Shown here in pieces: positions 12,184 to 22,904 of a stretch of 64,000 bases of DNA. The stretch is from Ophthalmolycus amberensis (taxonomy: Eukaryota > Chordata > Actinopteri > Perciformes > Zoarcidae). Numbering within the stretch: the first letter of the stretch is position 1; each line of letters opens with the position of its first letter. The stretch is taken from contig JAFEUB010001103.1 of NCBI GenBank assembly GCA_024529925.1, positions 525,001 through 589,000 on the forward strand, given 5' to 3'. Made by a program: the position numbers and the translations under genes. The notes beneath the pieces were generated by a model. It saw only the letters and a program-made list of their open reading frames with translations, did not search any database and had not been told where the DNA came from.

Positions 12184-13140
12184 AGCGGAGGTGGAATGTA
12201 ACTAAGTACAATTGTACTTAACCACGATTTTGACATACTTGTACTTGAGTATTTCCATTCTATGCTACTTTATACTTCGCTACATTTTGTTGTATTATAC
12301 GTTTTACTCCACTACATTTATGACAACACTTACAGTTAGTAGTTACTTTTTACATAAAAAAATAGGGCATGTTGTAACACTATAATCTACCCAGTATTGT
12401 ACAAACATTCTTACATTGGGATAGCATTGACAAAGATTAATATGCTCTTACATATATTTAATAGTGATGAAACAGAATGATATATTCTCTTACTAAACAC
12501 TGTGACAGAAGCTATTCTCCATAATAATGTCACGTTCGAGGTGCAGATCAGAGACTCAAGCGCAGACACAGACACTGGAGACGAGGTGAAGGTTAGAAAT
12601 GAGTCTTTACTGGTCATCAAAAGAGATAAACAAAAACTTAAAGTGACTCCAAACGGGAGCGAGCAAAAACAAACAAAAAGGCAAAGTCCAAAAATTGTTA
12701 AATCCACACCAGGGAACAGCACGGGACACACAAGGGGCACAGGGAGAAGACCAATGCTGTAACATGTAGCAGACATGGGGACGAACAAAGACGATCTGAC
12801 AACCAGAACAGGGAACGCAGGGGAGTATATATGTGTGGGGTGATGAGAAGATTGAAGGCAGCTGGGTGGACTGGGCAGGTGAGTAGGATGAGTGCAATCA
12901 GGGGAAACACACACACACACAGGAACACAGGGGGCAAAGCCTAAACCGTGACAAATAAGTACTTTTGACGTATTAAGTACATTTTGCTGATAATACTTTA
13001 TCTATACTATTTCTTTAAGTAGAAACTACTGTACAATGTGCTATTTTCCATTTCACTATAGGACTTAAAGCAACATTTTGAATTCAGGACTTTTACTCGT
13101 AATGGAGTATTTTTTGACCACGGTATTTAGGTCACTTAGG
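12184..13140. mobile_element. hAT-like 'GTACTT' non-autonomous element, interrupted
   Basis: Both flanks of the solo LTR belong to one teleost-wide non-coding repeat. The left part (12184-12527) has GGTGGAATGTAACTAAGTAC, 'TACTTGAGTATTTCCATT' and 'TTTTACTCCACTACATTTAT'. The right part (12954-13140) has TAAGTACATTTTGCTGATAA and GGACTTTTACTCGTAATGGA. I recognise it from memory as an abundant fish MITE, often classed as hAT-derived. No open frame is present. Reading across the LTR insertion site reconstitutes the expected uninterrupted order of this repeat. The right terminus is degenerate. A second fragment lies at 35561-35650. Confidence 0.65.
12528..12953 (-). mobile_element. Solo LTR of a retrotransposon, 426 bp
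   Basis: The element begins TGTCACG and ends CGTGACA, a perfect 7-bp terminal inverted repeat of the TG...CA type typical of LTRs. It is flanked on both sides by AATAA (12523-12527 and 12954-12958), a 5-bp target-site duplication. On the minus strand it has a TATA-like CATATATACTC (about 12822-12833) and, about 220 bp downstream, an AGTAAAG polyadenylation-like hexamer (near 12606). This is the layout of a promoter-R-polyA LTR, so transcription would run on the minus strand. No internal gag/pol region or second LTR is present, so it is a solo LTR left by LTR-LTR recombination. It is probably Ty3/Gypsy-like, judged only by the 5-bp duplication. It includes a short CA array at 12907-12920. Confidence 0.85.
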
Positions 13141-14395
13141 TAGTTAAAGCAGTAATATCAGTCTGTTAACACTGCCTGAATGTATATTGTTAGACTGATG
13201 AGAGGAAATTAAAAGAATGAGATAGCCAGTTACGCCTCCTACATGCATTGATTTTGTCTCATTTATAGAGAATATGTTTTCAATAACACATGGACAAAAA
13301 AAATCCCCAAACATATGTGAAAAAAATTGATATCATATATATCAATGTAATTTATGATGCTGTCAGATTGAAATAGACCGTCTCTTTGTATGCAGCAAAA
13401 TTTGACCGCAGTGAAATTGTTGTTTTTGAAAGTCGAAATGCCAACAAATATAGATGGAAGCAGAATATTTTTGTTGAATATAAACATAGGAATTAGAAAT
13501 GATTACATCCACTATTTTCACTTTAAGACAATCAAAAAAGACAAGGACAACAGAGCGCCAGCAGAGAAGTCGGATGGCTTGTTAAAAATTATAGCATCAT
13601 GTCAACAGCTTTGAACTATTCGGTAGAGCCCCAAAAAAGCAAATACATATATCCTTTTTTGTTTTATAAAGTAGGCACTTACTTTATTTAGACGAAGAAG
13701 AAGAAGTCCATGCGCCTATCCCTCTGGACAATGGCTTTGTTGTCCTTGGGTTTATTCCTCAGTTTCACTTTTCAATGGAAATATGGGCAACGGGCGAAGG
13801 CCTCTTCTGTTTATTCTGTCATGGCTGAAGGTCTTTATGCGCTTTAACGATGAAATGGTCCTCTCCACAGATGGGGTGGCAGAATGTATATGTTAAGACC
13901 AGCTTCAGAGGTTTTGTGGCATCGGGTTCAGTTCCCCTGTAGATTATTGTTTGTCAAAAAGGTAGAGGCATCCTTCCTTGGACTGTATAATCCCACCAAA
14001 TCAAACTCAGTAAAAAGCTTCTTTTACCTCATTTATACCTCAGCACCACTCATATTTAAGTCTTGTTTGTGATATCCGATGGTCTCATCCATTTCCACTG
14101 CAACAAAGGATGCTACTTGTATTTCTTTTTTCTTTATTATTTGACTCCTGATAACCTCGGCAATGGCTTCGATTAAATCATTCTCAATCAGATGTGTGCA
14201 AGTAAACAGTCAGGGAGCGTGAATGAGTGGCTATGACTTGTCATCTTTTTCTGCCAGCACATGTAACAGTTGCTCATTACTTCCTTGATTGGCAGGGCTA
14301 CTACTGGCTCTTTGCTCGGCAAGATAACAGGTCACGTCGATGAGACTTTCTTAATATTTCCCTGTTTTCCTATTTACCTCTGCACTATGCTGGCA
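13141..14395. other. Non-coding spacer
   Basis: AT-rich unique sequence with a short GAAGAA run near 13695. No gene or complete mobile element is recognisable. Confidence 0.6.
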
Positions 14396-14399
14396 CGGA

Positions 14400-14900
14400 G
14401 CCCGGGTTGCTCATCGAGGGGCCATGTAGGGGCCAAACAACGCTGAGGTTGGTTTTTTTTTCGAGTGGGCATGGACCGTGGATTTTGCATATGCTGCAGC
14501 ATTGCTTAAATCGTTGCGGTGACAGTGTCGCCCTTTTATCAACGCGCTGTCGCTGCTGCTGGAGGAGGAGAAGAGCGGGTATACGGGACACACAAGTTGT
14601 CTGGTCTAGCCTGACCTTCTTTTCGTATATAGCACTCTTGTTTGAAAAGTCTGGGCAACCGCTTGCCGCTTCCGCCAGAGGTGAGATCCTGCAGGTCGGG
14701 TGTCGGTGGACCATTAGCCGCGTTATTTTTGTGAGAAATATCCATGCTGACTCGCAGGTAGGTAGGTGCCACTGGGCGGCGCCGAGCCGAAGCAAGAGGG
14801 AGCGGAGGTCACGTGACCCGAGGCGTACGGCAGCGTCCTAGGATGTTGAATGAAGGCTCGGACGCGGTGTTGAACTATGGAGTATAAAACGTGCGCAGTG
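14400..14900 (+). promoter_or_regulatory. CpG-rich promoter-like patch with E-box and TATA
   Basis: CpG density rises sharply from about 14500. A perfect palindrome GTCACGTGAC (about 14808-14817) is a strong CACGTG E-box of the USF/TFE type. A TATAAAA lies at 14883-14889, about 30 bp upstream of a likely start region. The first sequence downstream is the decayed transposase gene, whose ATG is at 15137. The patch lies mostly outside the presumed element (left end near 14916), so it could be a host regulatory region the element landed in, or a chance promoter for it. No host first exon is recognisable on either strand. Confidence 0.35.
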
Positions 14901-15136
14901 TAAGCGGAGCTGCGATGTTACACTCGAATAGAAGATCATTTCAATTGTTGCAGAATTGTAATTCTCAGCTATAAAGTAGGTTGGCAACAATCAAATACAA
15001 ATAGAGAACACATGTCATTGATTGAACACAATCACTCAAAATTGATTTCACTTGTATCAAATGATGTGACACAACCAATATAAGCCAGTTGAGAGAGCAA
15101 ACAGGTGGTTGAAGGTGGGAAGGAGAAAGTCTGAGA

Positions 15137-15158
15137 ATGGATAGAAGAAACAATGTGA

Positions 15159-15200
<42 letters not shown>

Positions 15201-16712
15201 AAGTGCGTATGCGAGGTGGGCGATGAGGAGGAAGAGGAGGAGGGCAAGAAAGAGGAAGAGGAAGACAAAGAGTGGAAATATCTGATGAAATTCGAGCAAC
15301 AGTCATAGACCATAGTCCACGGACTGACAATGAGGGAAGCAGGACTTAGAGTGCACCCCAATTTGAGCCGATTTTCTGTGTCCACCATAGCAAGGACATT
15401 CAGAGAAGAACAGGTACAGTATGCTACTGTATTTTTGTAATTGAAAATTTACTGTACTACACTACAAATGTCTATTGAAACAGCTGCATATAAAGTTCAT
15501 CACTGTATGTATTGTACTGCATGAATATTTTTTGTAACTGCACATCTACTTTTTGTAGAACTGCAAGGCTGCCACATGCAGGTGGAAGGAGAGCTATATT
15601 CACTCAGGAGCAAGAGACCGTTATAGTGGGCATGGTCCTTCAAGATAATTTAATACGACTCAGAGAAATCCAGGAACGAGTGATACAAGACAACACACAT
15701 TTCCAGGGAATCGACAGTGTGAGCATTTCCACAATTGCCGTGTCCTCCATCGTAACAGGATACGAATGAAACAAGTATACAGAGTACCTTTTGAGCGCAA
15801 CTCACCAAGGGTGAAAGAAGTGCGAGCTCAGTATGTGCAAGTAAGTGTACATTCAGACACATTTACTGTAATCCAGATTGTCTACAGTACTGCCACATAC
15901 TATGTGAATGACATTACTCTTCAGTACATACAATGTATGTGAATCAGAAGTGCATACAGTAGGCCTAATTGAACTCTACAATATAGCACTGTCTCTGTAC
16001 AACTTACTAAATTCTACATACATTATATTGTATTCCTACACAGACAATATTTGACTTGGAATCCTTGGACAGACCCCATGAGTTAATCTTTGTCGATGAA
16101 GCAGGCTTCAATCTAACAAAGAGGAGAAGGAGAGGCCGAAACGTGATTGGACAGCGGGCCATTGTTGAAGTCCCTGGTCAACGAGGTGGCAATGTCACAA
16201 TCTGTGCTGCTATCAGCAACCATGGTGTTCTACATCACCATGTTACACTAGGGCCATATAACACCCAGCATCTTCTAAGATTTCTGGCCAATCTAAGAGA
16301 TATTTTATTTGAGCAGCAGGGTCAGGAGCTAAATGAGAATCCCATTCCCACCTATGTGATAGTGCTGGACAATGTCAGTTTCCACCGAGCTGCTCAGGTA
16401 AGGGAATGGTTTAACATCAATGGTCAGTTTATGACCTTGTACCTCCCTCCATACTCGCCTTTCCTGAATGCGATTGAGGAGTTTTTCTCCTCATGGAGAT
16501 GGAAAGTGTATGATAGACAACCCTACACCAGAGTCAATCTGCTGCAAGCCATGGAATTAGCCTGTGGTGATATAGGTGAGGAATCATGTCAGGGCTGGAT
16601 ACGGCACACAAGAGGCTTCTTCCCCCGTTGCCTCAGGAGAGAAAATATTGCTTGTGATGTCGACAAAGTGCTCTGGCCTGACCCAGCCCAAAGACAAGAA
16701 GAAGCACATTGA
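15137..16712 (+). pseudogene. IS630/Tc1-mariner-like DDE transposase, three exons, inactivated
   Basis: Exon 1 (15137-15413) starts with ATG, then an RG-rich tail made of tandem CGAGGA codons, then a helix-turn-helix-like segment (TMREAGLRVHPNLSRF). Exon 2 (about 15559-15840) continues the DNA-binding half, with a donor GTAAGT at 15841. Exon 3 (16044-16712) encodes the catalytic DDE domain and is open to a stop at 16710-16712, joined to exon 2 in phase 0. Inactivating changes are an in-frame TGA at 15224 (probably CGA to TGA in the arginine-rich tract), a frameshift near 15310-15318, and a one-base loss near 15734-15738. The exon 1/exon 2 junction is also out of frame as drawn, so that splice pair may be wrong. 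The family cuts and pastes DNA using the D, D, E triad, all of which survives in exon 3. Normal full length would be about 330-360 residues. Confidence 0.75.
16056..16712 (+). CDS. Intact DDE catalytic exon of the transposase (218 codons)
   Basis: This is the open part of exon 3. Counting from the Met at 16056, the catalytic residues are D14 (LIFVDEAGFN), D105 (VIVLDNVSFH) and E141 (PPYSPFLNAIEEFF), so 35 residues separate the second D from the E. A basic block (TKRRRRGRN) follows the first aspartate and a WRWKVYDRQPY segment follows the glutamate, as in IS630-like proteins of fish. The true exon starts upstream, at 16044 after an AG acceptor, so the Met is internal and not a natural start. 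The length covers only the catalytic domain. The gene as a whole is a pseudogene, though this piece shows no damage, and domestication of this domain alone cannot be excluded from sequence. Confidence 0.7.
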   Translation: MESLDRPHELIFVDEAGFNLTKRRRRGRNVIGQRAIVEVPGQRGGNVTICAAISNHGVLHHHVTLGPYNTQHLLRFLANLRDILFEQQGQELNENPIPTYVIVLDNVSFHRAAQVREWFNINGQFMTLYLPPYSPFLNAIEEFFSSWRWKVYDRQPYTRVNLLQAMELACGDIGEESCQGWIRHTRGFFPRCLRRENIACDVDKVLWPDPAQRQEEAH

Positions 16713-16803
16713 TGACATGTTGACTCCTTAGATTTTTGTCCCTTTTACTGTTGTATTGTATACTGTAGTAGGCCTACAGTGCATTGTAGGCTGTATAATG
16801 TAC

Positions 16804-16809
16804 AATAAA
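16804..16809 (+). terminator. Polyadenylation signal AATAAA of the transposase gene
   Basis: Canonical AATAAA about 92 bp after the transposase stop codon, followed by a TG-rich stretch. Position and strand fit the transposase transcript. Confidence 0.6.
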
Positions 16810-17398
16810 CAAATTGTATGGCCTTGAACATCGTGCTTTCTATTTGTTACAGTAACAGTACTGACTGCTCAATAGATTTTGACTGGTTGCAGGTTCATAT
16901 CAAGAAAGAACAAGAATTACAGTATCACAGAGACAAAGGACACGTTTGTGAGATGCAGGGTACAGTACTGTGAAAATAGGGGTACAAGGAGGAGGAAGAA
17001 CAAAAGAAATTGCAAAGAGCAAACATGGTAGTAATTTCTGATCAATTTTGAGTTACTGTAATAGAACATGTTTTCGTTCATATGAAATTTGTTTTGAGAT
17101 TAAAAATCTACTTCTCCCTGAGAACTATATGTTTTGAACAATGTGTTTTCTATTTATTGGTGTATTGTTTGCTGACTGCTTGATAGTGTATATTATTTTG
17201 ATCACTTTGTTTATGATTTGAGAGCAGTGTTTGATTTTGAGCACAGGTAAAACTGTTTTGAGGCGAAAGTTTCATTTTGCAAGAGGATTCAGAGGTTTTG
17301 TAAATAGTGCTTGAAGATGAGGTTTTGTGTTTACAGTTTTGAGAGAATGGGTGACCGTTTCAAGAAATGTGTCTTAGCAATCGAGAAAAACTGTAACA

Positions 17399-18884
17399 CC
17401 ATACCTGCGGATGCAACGCGTCAGCTGATGAGCCTTTTCGGCCAGTATGTGTTGCAGCCTATCGCAATGATATGACGCCCCACAGCTCTTTATTCATACT
17501 ATACTATTCTGACAAATTTTCCTGAAGTTTGTGCAGTCCCGGGACACATCATAAATAATAAAAATTAAACATTTGTAATAGAAATATGATTAATAAAATT
17601 ATAAATATGAAGAAATGATAAACAAATACAGCTATCACATCTCAACATTTCCTTTCAGTTTCGGTCGAGGCCCTGACCACACATCACTGTCCACCAGTGC
17701 AATGAAGACACCGTGCTTTATTATACTGCACCCATAAAGCCACTGCTTCCTACTTACCTGACGCTACCTTAACTTAGTGCAGTATGTTTCCCAACAGTAG
17801 TAGAACGGCAAAGCGACTGGCAGAACTTCAAAGCAGTGTTAAACTGTTTTTTGGAGAGGGAGTCTTAGTTGAGCTGACTTTCATACAACTGTGTTTGTTC
17901 CATGCTGACAAGACACACACACACACACACACTCTCCCTCACAAACACACACACTCAAACACTGTCGCAAAACTTGCACACACACTTGTCACACGTACCA
18001 GAGCACAAAACCACTCGCACACACCATACATGAGTGAGAGTCAGGCAGCTGTCTGTGTCGGGCCTGTGATTTCCCTAGAAATGCTAGAGAAGAGCGAGCG
18101 GAGTGAAGGGGCTGTAACTAAAACAGGAGGGGGTCCGCTGAAACGTTTCTCTTCTTCTCCATGAAAGCAATGGGGGGGGGGGGGGTGCGAAAAATACAAC
18201 CGTTTTCTTTTTCAAACAAGTGGTTGTGAAGAATCCCATTGGAGCTTTTAGCTTCACACACACGTAGCGTCCTCTGTGCATCTCTGCACACGTGCAGACA
18301 CGCTTGTGGTGCATAATTACGCATAAATGCATACATTCTCTGTATACTCAGGAATGCATAATATGCATCTTGTAACACTCGCGTTAATCTCTGCAAAAAA
18401 GAAAGGGAGACATTTGAATAAAACACGGAGGGATGCTCAACACATGTTGTTATGTCAACAGTGCAGCCTGGGTCTCAGCTGCGACGAGCAACGAGCCAGT
18501 CAGGGTTTGCGTGTCGATCAGAAGACTCGTTAACACTCTTTAAGAGTCTTCTCATCATCACACGGACGCTTTGTCTTATTAGCAGAAGCAGTGGCGTCTC
18601 CATGATTATTATTGATTGTCATGTCATGGTGGCGAAAAGCAGTTCTGAGTACTTTGCCAGCTGTTTATATGTCTTTCTGTGGACTAGATTTTGTGATGAC
18701 AATTGTGCAAGACGCAGTCAGGAAACTTCACAGGTGTGTAGTTGAGAAATGAAGGCCGAGTTTAAAGATGGGTGTGGACCAAGCAAGGGCGCCGAAGGCA
18801 GGTGGGTAGGTAGTGGGTAAGGGGGTCATTGGCCCCTCCCTCACTGTTGGTATGATCCAGCCTGGTCTAAAAAAATTATGTTCC
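17399..18884. other. Non-coding spacer with (CA)n and poly(G)
   Basis: Contains a (CA)n array at 17912-17932 with looser CA-rich sequence to 18030, and a poly(G) run near 18172-18186. No gene or RNA is recognisable. Confidence 0.6.
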
Positions 18885-19300
18885 CATACAACAAAACTGT
18901 ATTGTCAATTACATTTCAAGGTAACATTTTTAAACACGGATAACCTTTGTATTTTTTTTTACATTACGTCAAACACGGGACTTTCATCCAGGAGACCAGT
19001 GTACGTGTCTAGTGAGGTAACATACTTATTTCAACTCAAAACATGATCTCTTACTAAATCTAACCAAGTAGTTTTGTTACCTTAACCTAAAAGTTATTAA
19101 GAATGCAGGTTTGAAACGGCATGAGCGGTTACGTTGATATACACGCAAGTAGAAACGTTGACATGAAACATATTTTTGGTTCAGAAACGTCGAGATTCAA
19201 CATATCCGTGGCTTGCAGAGACACGCATTTTATTCTGGAGACTGGCTTGTGTGATCCCGTCTCTCGTTATTTATTCGTGTGCGTCATGGATCTGACTCTT
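18885..19300 (-). repeat. Dispersed teleost repeat remnant
   Basis: The stretch around 19010-19090 (ACATACTTATTTCAACTC, ACATGATCTCTTACTAAATC, ACCAAGTAGTTTTGTTACCT) reads, on the minus strand, like a familiar fish repeat whose core is 'GGTAACAAAACCACTTGGTTAG'. The following sequence to about 19300 (AGAAACGTTGACATGAAACA) belongs to the same unit in my memory. No TIR or coding sequence is seen. Superfamily unknown. Confidence 0.45.
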
Positions 19301-19636
19301 TTTTTCCGTCTTCTCAGACACACACTTACTCACACATACGGCAAAATACCTCTTCTAAATTCATATGGAGCTTGTTTTTGTCGCTGTTCTTTGTTTGACT
19401 GATCTGTCTCTTAACTGCCGTCCCTGGTGGAAAAATAATCACTTGGGGTCCAATCTGCCAGTGTTGTATTTGTTTGTGTGTATGTGTGCGCCGAGCTGGC
19501 GCATGTCGTATTGTTACCTGTCTGCATACGTGTCCACTCTGTGCCTAAATCCTGAGCTGAGATTGAAGGACGCACAGCAAAAGAAGGACGGGCTCCGCGA
19601 ACAAATCGACAAAATGCCACAGCAAAGCCAAATGTG

Positions 19637-19668
<32 letters not shown>

Positions 19669-20780
19669 GCGGGGAAGCGAATATGCGGGAAAGCAAATCG
19701 AATCAACTGGCTTTTCAATTTGATGAAATGTGTGTGAGCAATTTAGGGCAAATCTTTTGATAAAGAAGCACTGCCCACTGTTTTTTAGATTTTTCTTCCC
19801 TTCACAGTTTTTATTCCAATCAACGTTTTTTAGCAGACCTTCTCATCTCTGCTTATGAAAAGGACTCACATTTACACATACCTCGACGAGTGCTAATGAA
19901 CTGAGAAAAGGGGAAAATATAGCTAAGATGGGGGCGATGAAAATTAAAATATACATAACAGCGCCTTTGCACTTTTGTGGACATAGATTTTGGATGGTGT
20001 TTTTTTTTTTTTAATCTGTTGGAGCCACTTCCTGAGCTTTAGTGTCACAGCCACTACTGTTTTCTGCTTCCAGTGCATTAGCACAGTGACCCGCTGGTTG
20101 GACCAGGGCCTGGATCTGGAAATCACTCACAAGCATCCTTTCCGGTGTCCCTCTTCTGGACCTGTCAGGTTCCAGCTCATAACTTGTTTTGTTTGTATGC
20201 CGGCCTGCTCTCTTGTCACTGCTCTACTTATGCTAAAGTTGACCCTGTTTTTCCAGTATTTTCTCATGTCAGTCACCTCTTTTATCTGACGTTGGTACAT
20301 CTTGCGAAGGAACCGTCCTCCCGTGGCACTCTTTGTGGACGTGTACTTCTCGATACTTTTGTCTCATCGAGGTGCTGGGTTGACACGTTGTCTTAGCCCT
20401 TGCCCTGTTTTACCCAGCTGTTGTGTTCAAGGGGATCATGGTCAAAAAAAATAAAAAAATTCCACAGTTGATTACTTTTATTTTTTGTATGAGGCATTAT
20501 CTTGTGCTACTTTGATTAAATTTCCAAAACCGAAATCTATATATTGGATGAAGCCAGATTCAAAGTTCTTGTTTCTTTCTTTATATATATATACATATAT
20601 ACTGTATATATCAGAGTCAAAGGTTTTTACAAAGGGAATTTTGGATTTCTCTTTGTATCACACAGATCAAAAGATACTGTCAACAGCCGGTTTTGGAGAA
20701 TAGAACGTTCTATAAATCAGGCTATTAATGAAATATGAACAAACACCTCTGTAACAACTTCCAGATTGTAGATAGGAATA
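19301..20780. other. Non-coding spacer with (GT)n
   Basis: Contains (GT)n at 19637-19664, poly(T) near 20000-20012 and a TA-rich stretch at 20581-20612. No gene or mobile element is recognised up to the start of module copy A. Confidence 0.6.
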
Positions 20781-20939
20781 GGGGAGGGGCCCGTTTGAAT
20801 TTCACTCGACGAAGCATTAGTGCCGTGTGCAGCGCAGTGACGAGCCCAGAGGAGTCTGCTCGTCCTGCATCCGAGCGCGACACCTATCCTGGCTTTGACG
20901 GAGCTGCGGGACTTCTGCAACAACTTTGAACCAAGTGGA

Positions 20940-22289
20940 ATGGTGAGTGTGTACTCTCACCATATTGACTGTAACGTTAGATATCATTCTGGGAGCATTT
21001 ATTTCAACAAGTAAGCTAAACGCTAATGTTAGCTGAGTGTTAGCATGCTAACGATTTTCTGTGGGTCGTTTATAACTTTAACACGTGTGCTGTGTTTTAA
21101 GCTAGCTGACGATAACGTTACGTTAGCTTTTCAAAATGGTGCTTGGTTAGGTTGCACAGGAGTTATTTATTGCATTTATAGCAGTAACTTAGCTAGCTTC
21201 TCAAGGCACGAGGTCATTAGTTGGTTATTAGCAGAGGCTGGGTAACGTTTTGCAGTGGAGTTAATGTTACTGGAACTGGGTTGTTGAACTGAAAGTTGAG
21301 CCAATCGTTTTATTCTTGTTTTCACAGGTTCTTGTGACGATGCAATGGAAGTGTACATATTGTGAGTTCATAAGTCGACTCAGGTCGCCCCCGGATCGCG
21401 CACCGTCAAACAGCGGACTCACTGCGGACACCGGGGTATCTGCACATCAAACGCGCCTTTTTCCCCCGTTCAAATACTGCAGGCAGGTAACAGGCAGCCT
21501 ACCATTAGGACCCAGGCAACAGGGGGCATACAATAGGGTGGGAGGTTCACCTTTCCTCCTGAACTCAGACAAACCTGAGAGAGCAACTGATCTACCTCGA
21601 GGCCAGCCTTTGTTTGGTAAGTTCTCTTTCCTTTTTTAAATATGTTTAAAAGCGTGAAATTGTAGAAAAAACATTCTGTAAAGTGTTAACAATACTTTTT
21701 TGATCCATTTTAGATTTCCTCCCTGGCAACCATCGGAGGACATGACACAAAACGGGTTACATGGAACAACCTTGCCCGCATGTTCAACGGTGATGTTGGG
21801 AAGAGAATGAACTGGAAAGGGATAAATGGGAAAAAGTCCTTCAGCCAGATGGAGTCGAAGACTTTGCTCCTGCGTAAGTAACTAATATTTAATGAAAACA
21901 ATTTGAAGTCACCCAGAGGTCTTAGGTAGTGTTCAAACTTACAAATTCTCTTTGCAACTTCAACTTCATTCTCTGCTCAGGTAGATATTACTCGACTATA
22001 TCTTCACATAATAGTTATATGATATATTAGCTCTGAATATAGCATAGCAAACCTTTACATGCCAGACAGCCACTAGCTTTTAGACTGCATGTCTGCTATA
22101 TGTTCCACTGAGGGCTCATGGGATTTTGTATGATCTGCTTGTGATTACAGATGCCGTCGAAAGAATCATGTCTCACGTGCCGCCACAGATGATGAGTGTG
22201 AAACAGCAATGAGGTGGTTCAACCTGGCAGCAGACAGGGGAAGCTCCAGGAGGCGTGCCACAGTCAGCATCCCTACTGAACAAGCCTAA
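20940..22289 (+). pseudogene. DUF4806-like gene remnant, copy A
   Basis: Exon 1 ends with an ATG directly before its donor. Exon 2 (21328-21616) is open and starts VLVTMQWKCTYCEFISR, with a CxxC pair suggesting a zinc-knuckle start. Exon 3 (21714-21873) encodes ISSLATIGGHD...VTWNNL...MNWKG-NGKKSFSQME, which resembles the DUF4806 domain, usually found in transposon-associated or uncharacterised animal proteins. Exon 4 continues with AATDDECETAMRWFNLAADR then an RRR tail, stop at 22287-22289, also typical of that domain. Frames do not join. Exon 2 to exon 3 is out of phase, although ATG of exon 1 joins exon 3 in phase if exon 2 is skipped. Exon 3 to exon 4 needs one extra base near 22158. Function of DUF4806 is unknown. 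The family match is from memory. Confidence 0.55.
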
Positions 22290-22769
22290 ACATGTATGTG
22301 TTATACATGTGATACATGCGATGTTTTAAAATCCTGTTTTTGATACTATGCATTGCAGAGTTTGCTGTCTGTTTAGGTCTTATATGCAGAGACACCTTAA
22401 CTGTGGGGTCTGCTAGCCCCTCCAAACCAAGCCTCACATGGTTTTAATCCCCCTTTGTCACCAAAGACTCTCAGGAAATGTTTAACTACTAAGTTATTTT
22501 AGTACTAAGTTATTTTGAATTATGTTATAAGTTTATGTTGAATGAGGAGTCGGAATGTTCCACCACTTGTGTTTTACAGTGTATGCTCAGGACTGCATAT
22601 TGGTGTTCAGTTGTTTCGATATGTTTAACCCAGTTCCTCTGTCCTTATCCAGTCAAGTTGAAATGTCTGCATGTGAATAGTCATTCACATGGCACAGTTA
22701 CTGTGTAATGCTGCATTTCTTCTCTCGACAAGTTGGAATTTCTTGTTACAATGCAATGTTTTGAAAAAA

Positions 22770-22775
22770 TAAAAC
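22770..22775 (+). terminator. Poly(A) signal AATAAA at end of copy A
   Basis: AATAAA inside GAAAAAATAAAACACAT; shared homology with copy B stops a few bases later. In copy A a TGTGTGTATG stretch follows within 35 bp, which would serve as a downstream GU-rich element. Confidence 0.55.
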
Positions 22776-22904
22776 ACATGTACTTAAAAGTTTGGTGTGT
22801 GTATGTAAGTGTTACTAAAGTGGAGATTTCTGGCTCAGAGTATAAGGAAAATCCCATTTTGAGAAAAAAGCCTTTATCGAAATGTGAACAGGGTAGCCTA
22901 CATC

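Larger units (their letters stand above)
14916..17398 (+). mobile_element. IS630/Tc1-mariner-type DNA transposon, decayed; ends approximate
   Basis: The unit comprises a three-exon transposase gene, its AATAAA at 16804-16809, and a long AT-rich 3' region. Candidate termini are TGTTACA at 14916-14922 and its complement TGTAACA (one mismatch as an inverted pair) at 17392-17398. Sequence just inside each end is only loosely similar (TTTCAATTGTTGCAG versus TCTCGATTGCTAAG), so the TIRs are degenerate or my boundaries are off. No TA target duplication was found exactly at these positions. The 3' segment (about 17100-17398, e.g. GTTTTGAGAGAATGGGTGAC) is familiar from other fish copies of this family. 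Confidence 0.5.
20781..22779 (+). mobile_element. 2.0-kb intron-containing module, copy A
   Basis: This segment is nearly identical, in reverse orientation, to 56256-58260. It begins at GGGAGGGGCCCGTTTGAATT and ends at AATAAAACACAT, after which the two copies diverge abruptly. It has a four-exon gene architecture with GT-AG borders: exon 1 ends 20942, exon 2 21328-21616, exon 3 21714-21873, exon 4 from 22151. Copy A has neither the TIRs nor the subterminal sequence that surround copy B, and I found no target duplication at its edges. It could be the parent host gene segment, or a fragment of a transposon that has lost its ends. Confidence 0.75.

Noticed and set aside
22761..22785. Copy A as a retrocopy of an unspliced transcript ending at the poly(A) site
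   Set aside because: There is no poly(A) tail after AATAAAACACAT and no flanking target duplication, so retroposition is not supported.
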